From: Liolophura sinensis
Taxonomy: Eukaryota; Mollusca; Polyplacophora; Chitonida; Chitonidae
DNA length: 64,000 nucleotides
Assembly (NCBI RefSeq): GCF_032854445.1
Contig: NC_088306.1
Coordinates: forward strand, 5,471,145-5,535,144
Direction of reading: 5' to 3'
Shown: piece by piece, positions 1-9,960 of the stretch
Numbering within the stretch: the first letter of the stretch is position 1
How the letters are laid out: every line of letters starts with the position of its first letter
The notes under the pieces: generated by a model
Seen by the model: only the letters and a program-made list of their open reading frames with translations
Databases searched by the model: none
What the model was told of the DNA's origin: nothing
Program-made: the position numbers and the translations under genes

Positions 1-1030
1 CGGAACTATTTAATCGACATTTATCAATAAAATTGTTTTAGTCGTTGGTTAGAGTCATGTTAAGCACACTTTATATAAGAGAAATGCATGAATATAGAGT
101 ATTATTAGAAATAAAGGAAAACGCGGAGTTTTTGCGTTTTCTGACATCAATTTCTACCACCTCACCGTGACCCCACTGACCTCGGCGTGTTCAAGACTTA
201 TGCACAAATTTTGCCAGCGCTGACAATGATATATAGTCGAGTACCTCGTTACTCAGTGACACTTAACCGTACGTTCGCATTCCATGCGACATAATTAGCA
301 CGTATGTGCTTACAACATGATTTCCACATAATTTACTGACACGTGGATGTACGCCACTGTACTCATACTGGAGTATACACACAGAAATCCTTGACCAAAG
401 GGGTGAAAATCAACACCAACAGAGGCCTATTTTGTATCAGGCGGGGTGATGTGATTTTACAAGGCTGTCCACTCTGATTAACTTCATTCATTAATGAATA
501 AGTGTGTGAAAGTCTAGCCTGAGCGGGTGGCTAATTGTCCAGTAGGTTCGTGGTGGTGTATCCTTGTATACAAGACGCTGAGCGGCAGTCGATACAAACT
601 AACACTAAAACCAGTGGGGCGTGAAATTAGCTGATCAGAAGAATCCGGAGATAATTAGCTAATTTGTTCACGCAGAAAGGGTATAATTGTCTTTCGGTTC
701 GCTGTATCTACGCGAATGGATATATGGACGCATGTATGGTTGTGTCTGTATATGCTGGACCCTTTAGTGTAGCTTGATTGCACAAATCGCTGTGTCTAGC
801 AAGGCTGATGTAACTGTAAATAGCTGTGACATGATTATCTGAAATGTGGGCTATTTTTACATTTCTATCTTTCTTAAAAATTTAACAACCCCAGCAACTT
901 GATAGGAAATCACCCTACTTCGGTGCAGAGGTGAGGTGTAAGCTTTTTCATGTGGAAAATCAAGTAAAACTTATTTGAATGTGAAGTGCAGTTACTGAAG
1001 AAAATGTGTGTAATAAATGAAGTGATGTGT
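1..1030. other. 5' non-coding stretch, nothing recognised
   Basis: I see no splice-bounded coding exon, RNA gene or clear repeat here. It lies upstream of the USP gene and could hold its promoter or an intron. I looked for the missing first USP exon (a beta strand followed by an acidic nucleotide-binding residue, ending in phase 1) and found no convincing candidate. Confidence 0.5.
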
Positions 1031-1031
1031 G

Positions 1032-1205
1032 ATTTGTTTGATTGGTGTTTTACGCCGTACTCAAGAATATTTCACTTATACTCCTCCCACTAGCATTATG
1101 GTGGGAGGAAACCGGTCAGAGCCCGAGGGAAACCCACGACCATCCGCAGGTTGCTGGGAGACCTTCCCAGATACGGCCAGAGAGGAATGAAGCGATGCGA
1201 TTGAT
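1032..1205 (-). repeat. tRNA-derived SINE copy, antisense, 5' head missing
   Basis: Read on the minus strand this is the body and tail of the SINE that recurs at 2378, 6778, 8849 and 8979. Shared blocks are the hand-written core TTTCCTCCCACCATAATG, the stretch around GGATGGTCGTGGG, and the tail ending GAGTACGGCGTAAAACACC. It stops near 1205 before the tRNA-like head. The family resembles widespread molluscan SINEs; the exact name is from memory and not certain. Confidence 0.75.
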
Positions 1206-1246
1206 ACTTTTTGGCGTTTTCATGTGGGAGTTACCTTCATAATAAC

Positions 1247-1346
1247 AATATGATTATGTGAACCAAAATCATTTTCACATATTTGATATATAGGTAGGGA
1301 GTAGTAAGCCTTAACGAAGTGTCGTTTTGGTTCACGTAATCATATT
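1247..1346. mobile_element. 100-bp hairpin element, MITE-like
   Basis: A 21-nt arm at 1247-1267 is repeated inverted at 1326-1346 with one mismatch (20 of 21), around a 58-nt centre. Such a short sequence bounded by terminal inverted repeats fits a solo MITE or a foldback element. No coding capacity. It could also be a chance or functional hairpin, and target-site duplications are not clear. Confidence 0.5.
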
Positions 1347-1950
1347 TTCATAAATCGAAAAAAAGGAAAGAAATAGTTCAGATGAACTCTACATCCACCA
1401 CCATCCACCATCCAATATTTATTTCATGGTTTTTAGCTCATTGTCCGCATTGACCTAGTGCTAATATGCGTGGCTTAAAACTGTTGTGCCGAATAGGATA
1501 ACAGGTTCGATTCCAATAATGGCATACTCCCTTTATCTTTTTTTCAGTGCTTAACAAAGTGAGGTAATGGAGGGTGGAGGGATTAATTTGAACCACGCAA
1601 GAAATTCTTTTTCAATATGTCCTCACATATTGTCAATCTATATGTTAGATAAGTTAAGTCGATAATCGACCTGAACAGAAGGGTGCGATTTCCCATCTAG
1701 TTGCAAGTGCTCATTTATTCCATATGTTCCTACGGTACATACACGTCACGAGTTGTCTCCCGTTACATGTGTTAACGGTCCGTTTTAACAGTTTTATACC
1801 GAAAAGGAAGTCCTGCCATTCAGCACACCGCCTGCAGCCACCCCTCGTGTTACATCTAGTAAACTTAACTCGCGGACTCTTAAAAAAGCGTCTGGATTTC
1901 TGACTTCCTTAGGGTACATATCGTTAATCATAGCCTGACTATACGCTGCA
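1347..1950. other. Non-coding stretch with a tRNA-like B-box remnant
   Basis: No coding exon seen. A perfect pol III B-box-like GGTTCGATTCC lies at 1504-1514, with a loose A-box-like TGACCTAGTG at 1451-1460. The flanks do not pair into an acceptor stem, so this is at best a tRNA-derived SINE or pseudogene fragment, not a tRNA gene. Confidence 0.3.
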
Positions 1951-1952
1951 AT

Positions 1953-2335
1953 AGCTACACCCCTTAATAAAGTACGCTCGCCAGTGCGCTACATGAGATA
2001 TACTCCATAATAAAGTACGCTCGCCAGCACGCTACATGGGCTACACCCCATAACAGAGTAGGCCTACGCTCGCCAGTACGCTACACGGCTACACTTCATA
2101 ATAAAGTACGCTCGCCAATAGGCTACATGGGCTATACTCCATAATAAAGTACGCTACACGGGTCACACTCCATTTTGAAGCACTCTGGTCAGTACGCTAC
2201 GTGGGACACACTCCATAATAAAGTGCGCTCGCCAGTACCCTACATGAGCTACAATCCATAATGAAGTACGCTACATGGTCTACACTCCATAATAAAATAC
2301 GCTCGCCAGTACGTTACATGGTCTATACTCCAAAA
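1953..2335. repeat. Minisatellite, about 43-48 bp unit, about 8-9 copies
   Basis: Imperfect tandem copies built on CCATAATAAAGTACGCTCGC followed by CAGTACGCTACATGG. Successive copies start near 1962, 2005, 2049, 2096 and 2139, and some later copies are shortened by loss of the CTCGCCAG part. No ORF. It ends about 270 bp before the first USP exon in the window. Confidence 0.8.
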
Positions 2336-2377
2336 CAATGAACAATAACACTCCGCGGCCTACGTACTCACGCTGAG

Positions 2378-2573
2378 TAATAAAGCCTCTCACTAATGCG
2401 GTCGCTGTAAGTTCAAATCGAGCTCATGCTGGCTTACTCTCGTAGGAAAGTCTGTCAGCAACCGACTTCGCGCGGTTTCCTCCCACCATAATGCTGGCCG
2501 CCGTGGTACATGTGAAATATTCTGGAGTTCGACGTACTTATTTGAAACCTCATACAAATAAATAAATAAATCA
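2378..2573 (+). repeat. tRNA-derived SINE copy, sense
   Basis: This copy keeps part of the tRNA-like head, with a pol III B-box-like GTTCAAATC at 2411-2419. It also has the conserved core TTTCCTCCCACCATAATG and ends in an AAATAAATAAAT tail. It lies about 30 bp upstream of a USP exon, in the intron. Confidence 0.75.
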
Positions 2574-2604
2574 TCCTTCACTTAGACAGTGTTTCTTCTT
2601 CCAG

Positions 2605-2685
2605 GGTACATGGATTACGGGTACCGGCACGACCACAGCATTCTTCTCCTACACTGTCCAGAGGTGGAATCGCTTACAAGAGCAC
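2605..2685 (+). CDS. USP gene exon (strand 2 region)
   Basis: The acceptor is a pyrimidine-rich TTTCTTCTTCCAG ending at 2604 and the donor is GTAAGT at 2686. The exon enters in phase 1 and leaves in phase 1. It encodes YMDYGYRHDHSILLLHCPEV and a short charged stretch, matching the helix-strand step (R..D...L.H..E) of animal USPs. Confidence 0.8.
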
Positions 2686-5600
2686 GTAAGTTATCCAACT
2701 CTCTGACAAAACTCCACGGAAAATGTAGATTGACTGATGACTTCTTGATTGACACTGTATTCCAGATATTTTTTCCTGTTATACAATAGCGGATAGATTT
2801 ATGGCTTTTCTCTTCAGTGGTATTATGCCTGTCATTTTTGTGTCTCCTGTGGCATTATGCCGGTCATGTTCGTCTTTCCTGTGGTATTATGCCTGTCCTG
2901 TTTGTGTCTCCTGTGGTATTATGCCTGTCATGTCTGTCTCTCCTGTGGTATTATGCCTGTCATGTTCGTCTCTCCTGTGGTATTATGCCTGTCCTGTTTG
3001 TGTCTCCTGTGGTATTATGCCTGCCATGTTTGTCTCTCCTGTGGTATTATGCCTGTCCTGTTTGTGTCTCCTGTTGTATTATGCCTGTCATGTCTGTCTC
3101 CCCTGTGGTATTATGCCTGTCATTTTTGTCTCCCCTGTGGTATTATGCCTGTCATGTTTGTCTCTCCTGTGGTATTAAGCCTGTCCTGTTTGTGTCTCCT
3201 GTGGTATTATGCCTGTCATGTTCTTTTCTCCTGTGGTATTATGCCTGTCATGTCTGTCTCTCCTGTTGTATTATGCCTGTCATGTTCGTCTCTCTTGTGT
3301 TATGATGCCTGTCATGTTTGTCTCTCCTGTGGTATTATGCCTGTCATGTTTGTCTCTCCTGTGATATTATGCCTGTCATGTTTGTCTCTCCTGTGGTATT
3401 ATGCCTGTCATGTCTGTCTCTCCTGTGGTATTATGCCTGTTCTGTTTGTGTCTCCTGTGGTATTATGCCTGTCATGTTTGTCTCTCCTGTGGTATTATGC
3501 CTGTCGTGTTCGTTTCTCCGGTGTATTATGCCTGTCATGTTTGTCTCTCCTGTGATATTATGCCTGTCATGTTGGTCTCTCTTGTGGCATTATGCCTGTC
3601 ATGTCTGTCTCTCCTGTGGTATCATGCCTGTCATGTTGGTCTCTCCTGTGGTATTATGCCTATCATGTCTGTCTCTCCTGTGGTATTATGCCTGTCATGT
3701 TCGTTTCTCCTGTGGTATTATGCCTGTCATGTTGGTCTCTCCTGTGGTATCATGCCTGTCATGTTGGTCTCTCTTGTGGTATCATGCCTGTCATGTTTGT
3801 CTCTCCTGTGGTATTATGCCTGCCATGTCTGTCTCTCTTGTGGTATCATGCCTGTCATGTCTGTCTCTCCTGTTGTATTATGCCTGTCATGTCTGTCTCT
3901 CCTGTGGTATTATGCCTATCATGTCTGCCTCTCCTGTGGTATTATGCCTATCATGTCTGTCTCTCCTGTGGTATTAAGCCTGCCATGTCTGTATCTCCTG
4001 TGGTATTATGCCTGCCATGTCTGTCTCTCCTTTGGTATTATGCCAGTCATGTTTTTCTCTCCTGTGGTATTATGCCTATCATGTCTGTCTCTCCTGTGGT
4101 ATTATGCCTGTCATGTTGGTCTCTCCTGTGATATTATGCCTATCATGTCTGCCTCACCTGTGGTATTATGCCTGTCATGTTCGTTTCTCCTGTGGTATTA
4201 TGCCTGTCCTGTTTGTCTCTCCTGTGGTATTATGCCTGTCATGTTTGTCTTTCCTGTGGTATTATGCCTGTTATGTCTGTCTTTCCTGTGGTATTATACA
4301 TGTCCTGTTTGTCTCTCATGTGATAATATACGTGCCCTGTTTGTCTCTCATGTGATGTTATACGTGTCCTGTTTGCTTCTCTGGTAGTTTTACACGTGGC
4401 CCGTGATGTTATACGTGTTCTGTTTGCTTCTCCGGTGGCTTTACACATGACTTGTGATGTTATAGGAGCCCTATTTGCTTCTCTGGTGGCTTTATCCGTC
4501 ACCTTTAATGTTATACGTGTCCTGTTTGCTTCTCTGGTGGCTTTATCCATGACCTGTGATGTTATACCTGTCTTATTTGCTTCTGCGGTGGCTTTATACG
4601 TGACCAGTAATGTTATACGTGTCCTGTTTGCTTCTCTGGTTTCTTTATACGTGACCTGTGATGTTTTACGTGTCCTGTTTCCATCTCCGGTAGCTTTATA
4701 CCTGACCAGTAATATTATACGTGTCTTGTTTGGTTCTCCGGTGGCTTTATACGTGACCTTTGATGTTGTACGTGTCCTGTGCATCTCTGGTGGCTTTGTA
4801 CGCGATCTGTGATGCCATACGTTTCCTGTTTGGTTCTCCTGTTGGTTTATACGTGACCTTTGATGTTATACGTGTCCTGTTTGCTACTTCGTTGGCTTTA
4901 TACATGACCACTGATGTTATACGTATCCTGTTTGCATCTCTGGTGACTTTATCCATGACCTGTGATGTTGCACGTGTCCTGTTTGCATCTCCGGCTGCTT
5001 TATACGTGACCAGTAATGTTATACGTGTTCTGTTTGGTTCTGCGGTGCCTTTATGCCTGACCTGTGATGTTATACGTGTCCTGTTTGCATCTCCGGTGGC
5101 ATTATACGTGGCCTGTTTGTCTGCTACAGCTATTCTGCTCTCTGGGCCGGAGTTCCTGCGGGAGGCTCTGTGTGAGGAGCGGATGAGAGTGGCGAGGCTC
5201 GAGGAGAAGTACATGCTCAAGATGAGGGAGAGAGGGGTAGGTATTTCCATTCGCCTCGAGTAGGGAAAGTTAATCTCTATCCCCGAGGAGAAGGGATACG
5301 GATGAACTAGTAGTCTTAATCCCAGGAAAAATACATTAAAGAAGATTTCTCTGCGTAAATACGTGCCGGTATGTCTTTGAAGGAAATTATGTTACCTTAC
5401 TGGTACAATCAAGAAAAAGAGGTAATTTGATTAAAGTAATTTTACCACGCGTATTGGTTCACACTACTTTCGAGATCTGACCACCCCAACTACCCGCTAT
5501 CACCCCGCTCCCTCCTCTACCTATCCTAACCAGCTGTTTCCATTCTTTTCTATAGGCTTCACAGTATACGTTAAACTTATAACACATACGGTAAACTTCT

Positions 5601-6141
5601 GTGAGACACAATGAATTACATGGAACATGTATAATTGATAAATGATGTGACACGAAAGAGATGTATTCTCAATACGTGTACATGTGTGTGAATATAACAT
5701 TAGTTTTCTTACAAAGGGTTGGAAAAAATTCAGTTCTACCATTCTGATCAATTTCTACATTTTTTGTCTTGCTCACAGTTGGAAGGTCAGTTCAGAACGG
5801 TTGAGGGCAGACCTGGAGAGGCTATTGTCCACGTGGCCCGAACCGCCAATGCCAAACTGATTGTGATTGGCTCACGAGGCAGCAGTAAGCTACGGCGCAC
5901 GCTGTTGGGTAGCATCACTGACTATGTTCTGAATCACGCGCACGTGGCCGTGCTTGTATGCAGAAACAAGCGCCATCTACTGGACCATGTGCTGCGAAAA
6001 CAAGCATCCACTGAGGACGGCCTCCGCAAAAGGAGCTTAAAAGACCGACTGTTGCGTAAATACCACTCGATGGATGAACCAAGAGCGAAAGATTCTATAA
6101 AAAAACGAGAGAGACAATCGTCACAAACTGACAGCACGTAG
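2605..6141 (+). CDS. Universal stress protein (USP) family gene, 3' three exons
   Basis: Small cytosolic ATP-binding protein of the UspA/MJ0577 alpha/beta fold; animal members are thought to act in stress responses. Exons are 2605-2685, 5130-5236 and 5779-6141, with introns 2686-5129 and 5237-5778, all GT-AG. Phases agree: the first join is phase 1 to phase 1 and the second is phase 0. The joined product runs from the second strand of the fold (HSILLLHCPE) through a charged helix (RVARLEEKYMLKMRERG) to the nucleotide-binding loop. That loop fits G-2x-G-9x-G-S exactly (GSRG at 5869-5880, GS at 5908-5913), the signature of ATP-binding USPs. After the usual domain end (VAVLVCR) there is a basic tail of about 55 residues. 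The first exon, with the start codon and the Asp-containing first strand, is not seen in this window. Function beyond the family is inference. Confidence 0.85.
2815..4310. repeat. 32-bp minisatellite, about 47 copies, in USP intron
   Basis: Unit close to TATTATGCCTGTCATGTCTG plus TCTCTCCTGTGG. Copies differ by point changes (GTT/GTC, ATC/ATT, TTCG/TTTG) with few indels. Because 32 is not a multiple of 3, the array reads as a 32-residue Cys/Leu-rich peptide repeat every 96 nt in all three plus frames. These long frames are artefacts of the repeat. It fills the first 1.5 kb of the intron, starting about 130 bp after the donor. Confidence 0.95.
4311..5120. repeat. 51-bp minisatellite, about 14-15 copies, in USP intron
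   Basis: Unit is like GTTATACGTGTCCTGTTTGC plus TTCTCTGGTGG plus TTTATACGTGACCTGTGAT. It encodes a 17-residue repeat (VTCDVIRVLFAS...) because 51 is divisible by 3. The first 32 nt of the unit align with the neighbouring 32-bp minisatellite and the last 19 nt look like a truncated second copy. Units at 4290-4390 are intermediate. The array abuts the acceptor of the next USP exon, so the last unit supplies the branch and pyrimidine region. Confidence 0.9.
5130..5236 (+). CDS. USP gene exon (central helix)
   Basis: Acceptor TGTCTGCTACAG ends at 5129 and donor GTAGGT starts at 5237. It enters in phase 1 and ends on a codon boundary. The product holds the LEEKY helix typical of USPs between strands 3 and 4. 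The upstream minisatellite is open in the same frame, so intron retention would not meet a stop immediately. Confidence 0.8.
5779..6141 (+). CDS. USP gene last exon: ATP-binding loop and basic tail
   Basis: The acceptor TTTTTGTCTTGCTCACAG ends at 5778, and the first codon is in phase 0. The exon carries GRPGEAIVHVA, the strand AKLIVIG, the loop GSRG..GS and the final strand VAVLVCR. It then has about 55 charged residues rich in R, K and S before TAG at 6139-6141. Codon use is GC-richer than the surrounding DNA, as expected for real coding sequence. Confidence 0.88.
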   Translation: MEGQFRTVEGRPGEAIVHVARTANAKLIVIGSRGSSKLRRTLLGSITDYVLNHAHVAVLVCRNKRHLLDHVLRKQASTEDGLRKRSLKDRLLRKYHSMDEPRAKDSIKKRERQSSQTDST

Positions 6142-6777
6142 CCCTCCGTAAGCGGCGTCACGAACGCCTTCACGGTTTATAACACGTGTATAATGTACGA
6201 ACAGAGTAATTTCCCTTGCTGCTGCGGTATGACAGTCTGAATCCGCAAATCTCTTTAGCATTCATGTTCACAGAAAGTGACATGTATTTCTATGTGATTT
6301 TTACAATGGGATTTTTGTTACTGGTTTTATTATCTAAGCAGACACATTACGGACGATCACGCAAGCTGATAAGAGCGTATATTCAACCAATTCAACCAAC
6401 ATTTTCAAATTACAGTCAGTGTCTGCCAATCTTTGCCAGTCTGCCAAACGGGCGTTGTTGAGTTGGCTGTGAAAAAAACACCTATAGAGTGTCTTGCCAA
6501 TGTGGACTGACTTTTTTAAACAAGATCTTTTTCATTTTTTCCACAGAAAGAAAAAAAATGTAAATGGCAAAAATATTTTGTGTGGACATTTTATCTTCTT
6601 GTACTGACCACCACCTGTATTTTGCACTTACAACGGTAATATATAACCGCTTTATATTTTGTGCAAGAAGCTGCCAGCAAACATTTGTAACCGGCGGTTT
6701 CCGACGGATTTCCGGAAAGTGTCTAGATTGCACGAAAGCCGGTTTTGTACATCATAATGTGGTGAAAGATGGGGAGT
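6142..6777. other. 3' flank or 3' UTR of the USP gene
   Basis: No canonical AATAAA was seen in the first several hundred bases after the stop. The first clear one is at 7590-7595, which would give a long 3' UTR crossing a SINE fragment and a minisatellite. Short open frames here have no recognisable domain and are treated as noise. Confidence 0.4.
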
Positions 6778-6903
6778 GTTTTATTTATTTATTTATTTGA
6801 TTGGTGTTTTACGCCCTACTCAAGAATATTTAACTTATACGACCGGGCTTAAGATTGTAGAAAACCCACGACCATCCGCAGGTTGTTGACAGACGTTCCC
6901 ACG
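6778..6903 (-). repeat. SINE fragment, antisense
   Basis: It starts with a TTTATTTATTTATTT run (the A-rich tail on the other strand) and continues with the TTGATTGGTGTTTTACGCC tail block. A degraded body with an internal deletion follows, then the ACCCACGACCATCCGCAGG block. Confidence 0.7.
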
Positions 6904-6969
6904 TAAGGGTTGTGTATACTAAAACTGAATAATGCTGTATCATATTGTTGATGATGATCTGAGGCTTCG

Positions 6970-7093
6970 TTCTTCATATGTGTTGTGCGGTTGGGCAATA
7001 ATCATTCTTTTTACGTGTTGTGCGGTTAGGCAATAATCATTCTTCATACGTGTTGTGCGGTTAAGCAATAATCATTCTTCATACGTGTTGTGC
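6970..7093. repeat. 35-bp minisatellite, 3.5 copies
   Basis: Unit close to TTCTTCATACGTGTTGTGCG plus GTTAAGCAATAATCA. Three full copies and a partial one differ at a few bases (GTTGGG, GTTAGG, GTTAAG). Confidence 0.85.
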
Positions 7094-8050
7094 CAAAATG
7101 TGTAATTCTTATTTCCGCAATGCTCAATGACGAATCGTATGAGTGCTGTGTGGAATTTTGTCCGTAATATTCACACGGCCATCCTTGTGCGTGTAACGTT
7201 TAAAATTGGGTTCGTGACCATGGTGACAAAATTGGGTGGAAACTATAAGTTATAGATTATGACTGAAGAGAGGGCTTAGGGGTAGTGGTAAACTGGCACT
7301 CGAGGAGAAGTAGGTCAGACCGGAAGTTCATGTTCAATATGAATTTTTCGTTTGTACAAGGACGGTCATTTCCATCGGGGAAAGAAACCAGAGTGCACGG
7401 AGGAAACCATAGGAACTCATACGAACTTTCCTACGTGTGGCGTACAGTGACGTGCGCACCATCTGACTGGAAGACTGCGAAAACGTCCATGTTTGCCTTC
7501 ACACGATCGCCGTTGACAGCTTTTTGCCACCAACGCCCCAGTGCCACGTACAAGCCGTGAAAGCAAGAGAATCCGAATTTCCCTGCGGTAATAAAATCAA
7601 ATTGAGTTGTGGAGCGCTTTTTTCTGCCTGCGCTGGCATTTTTCTTTGAATTAGTAAATATGTCGTACGGATTCCATGTTTGATACACCTATCTCAGCTC
7701 ACTTTGTATACATGCCTTACAGAGATAACTCTAAACTGTTTGATCGATCAGCTTATAACTTTGTGTGTATCACAGGCATTAGACATGCGCATAGGTGTGT
7801 GTATGAAATAAACAAATGGTGCAGTCTGTGAATGTTTACTGTTTATCTAACTATAAATGTTAGCATATACACTGTTACAATACTTTGTACAAGATGATTC
7901 GTCGGCGATGGGTTCCTGAGGTACGGAATTTGATTTAAAAAAACATGAACATGTATTTCTGCTCAAAAATAAATACCTCTACAATCTGTGCTGTAGGTAT
8001 AAGTAGGCATGTAATATAATGTAATTGTTAATAAAATATCAGATGAAGAC
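7094..8050. other. Non-coding stretch, possible degraded repeat
   Basis: I see no coding exon. AAACCAGAGTGCACGGAGG near 7387 resembles AAGCCGGAGTGCCCGGA near 8151, suggesting two decayed members of a dispersed repeat. A candidate polyadenylation signal AATAAA lies at 7590-7595 on the plus strand. Confidence 0.35.
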
Positions 8051-8054
8051 GTCA

Positions 8055-8055
8055 C

Positions 8056-8090
<35 letters not shown>

Positions 8091-8092
8091 TG
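8055..8092. repeat. (TTTA)n microsatellite
   Basis: About nine uninterrupted TTTA steps, possibly the remnant A-rich tail of an antisense SINE. Confidence 0.9.
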
Positions 8093-8345
8093 TAGTTAGT
8101 TAATTAACGATATATTCAAGTATTTTTTACTTTATCAGGTTTATGGTTTAAGGAAGCCGGAGTGCCCGGAACAAGCCACTGACCTTTGCTAGCTGCCTGA
8201 CAAACCTTTTCACTTATAGAGCTAGCCAGCACTTTAACCATTTGAAAACTAGTATCGTATAATGTGGCCTTATAGAAACAACTATGTAAATATACATGTA
8301 GAGCTGAGAAAACGCATTTATTTTGGGTGTGTCCTTTTCGTCTGG
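8093..8345. other. Non-coding stretch
   Basis: AT-rich. It contains the GCCGGAGTGCCCGG patch near 8155, which may be the edge of an old dispersed repeat. Nothing else recognised. Confidence 0.4.
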
Positions 8346-8412
8346 ATATTTATTTATTTTATTTGAATGGTGTTTTACTCCGTAGCAAGAATGTTTTACT
8401 TACATGTCCCGG
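8346..8412 (-). repeat. SINE tail fragment, antisense
   Basis: TTTATTTTATTTGAATGG, then GTGTTTTACTCCGTAGCAAG, matches the 3' end of the SINE seen elsewhere, with several mismatches. The body is absent. Confidence 0.55.
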
Positions 8413-8848
8413 TCTGTTAATATTACAAACTAATCGATGGAGACGTGTATGTAAATTGTGAAAGGTATTTCACATACATATAATTTAATTTTCCTGAATT
8501 TACGTTTGGAATGCGCAATCCCACTGGTCAAAAGAACGAAAATATATTGCAGTCAGTCCTTTAATAATTACTACGTTACAAACAGAATGAAACTTCTAAA
8601 CAAAATGGCCGCAAAGTGGCCTCCAGTCTCTCAAGTTGTACTTAACTAACCTACAGTGCCAGCTTCTTTATTGTGACGTCACTAGCTGAATGTCCGCGCA
8701 TGCTCAGTTTCTCAATGGTCTGATCACCTTTTATCAAGCGTGCATACATTTTCTGATCATTTAACCTCTTATCAGGCGTGCATACATTTCGGGATAATTT
8801 TTACATTTTACCAGGCGTACATATATTTCCTGGCCTTTGCCACCATTT

Positions 8849-8979
8849 ATCAGGTCTTCCAGCAACCTTCGGATGGTCGTGAGTTTCCCCCGGGCTCTGC
8901 CCGGTTTCCTCCCAAAATAATGCTGGCCGCCGTCGTATAAGTGAAATATTCTTGAGTACGGCGTAAAACAGCAATCAAA
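8849..8979 (+). repeat. SINE 3' half, sense
   Basis: It runs from CAGCAACCTTCGGATGGTCG through the core TTTCCTCCCA.AATAATG to the tail GAGTACGGCGTAAAA. It sits tail to tail with the next copy, forming a perfect 15-nt inverted pair at 8954-8968 and 8980-8994. Confidence 0.8.
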
Positions 8980-9227
8980 TTTTACGCCGTACTCCACAGC
9001 ATTTCACTTCAACCACGGCGGTGAGCATAATGGTAGGATGAAAGTTGACACAGCCCATTGGAAACCCACGACCATCCGCTGTCTGCTGACAGATCTTCTC
9101 AGGTACGGCTGGAGAAGAAGCCATTTTGACGTGGAATTAAGCTCACAACAAGCGCATTGGCTGAAGGATCCTGAGCCGTTGTGCCGTGGTGGCTTGCTGA
9201 ACCCCGCGGCCACGGAGGCCCCTTTCA
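8979..9227 (-). repeat. SINE copy, antisense, with tRNA-like head
   Basis: Read on the minus strand it starts GGGGCCTCCGTGGC, the expected 5' end of the tRNA-derived head. It continues through a diverged body to the tail at 8980. The core block is more decayed than in the partner copy at 8849. Confidence 0.7.
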
Positions 9228-9679
9228 CTTTTGATCAGGTGTTCATAACGTTCCTGATAAATTTGATCACCTCTGACCAGAAGTAAAGACTAACGCAAGA
9301 CCTTCATTGACTGAATGTCATTTTTGCCATTAGAATGCATAAAGACATTTTCATTGACAAATTGTTCAGACCACATTTAGACTAAATACTATAACGAGTC
9401 ACATTGTTTTGATTTTGGAATCAATTTCTTTAAATTTTATTTAGCCAAGATAATCGTTTTGATTGTTGGTAATTATCATAATTATTCTTGGCAGTGATAA
9501 ATTACGTATGTAACGGTCAAGGTAAATGATTTCCTGCAGCCTTACTTTTTACTTTCACGCAACATTTTTAATGGAATCAGATTCACGTTTGCATCAAAGG
9601 GCCATAACTCCTGCTCATACTGACGAATCCCGCCACGGGTCAGGCCACGTGTGTATGCCTATGCCATTGTTAAAGAATA
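9228..9679. other. Non-coding stretch before the array
   Basis: AT-rich, no coding exon seen. A short imperfect inverted repeat (GCCAAGATAAT and ATTATTCTTGGC) lies near 9443-9493. The tandem array starts at about 9680. Confidence 0.4.
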
Positions 9680-9960
9680 GAAGGCATAGAAAAGAAATTG
9701 ATTTCTTTTAAAAGAAATCATGAATCATTCAATTAGAGGCTGACGGTAATGGTTATCTTCTGTGTTACACAATGGGAGTTTGACCGACTGAGGAGAGTTT
9801 TCTTTCTAAATTCGAACTAAACCACGAGCAGTGTAGTATACAACCCATTAAATTGCGTTGAAGTAACTTTCCTGATTCCAGTATAATTAAGCAAGGAAGG
9901 AACTGACAAAAGACGACAAGTCATACATGCATGTTTCAGATGTGGTTTTATTCAGTCATC
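9680..9960 (-). repeat. Truncated edge unit of the array
   Basis: Similarity begins inside promoter module B (GGCATAGAAAAGAAATTGAT). It skips about 600 bp of spacer and resumes at the AACCACGAGCAGTGTAGTAT block. A perfect 20-bp palindrome (GATTTCTTTT and its complement) lies at 9700-9719, right at the boundary. No gene in it. Confidence 0.75.

Noticed and set aside
1441-1530. tRNA gene around the B-box at 1504
   Set aside because: No acceptor stem, poor A-box and too long a gap between the boxes.
2801-4387. Long Cys/Leu-rich plus-strand frames of 115-328 aa
   Set aside because: They are three-frame readings of a 32-bp tandem repeat inside a USP intron. The period is not a multiple of three, so all frames look alike, and there is no sign of selection.
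4239-5250. Minus-strand Thr/Arg-rich frames in the 51-bp repeat
   Set aside because: Antisense reading of a minisatellite whose period is divisible by three. No start context or domain.
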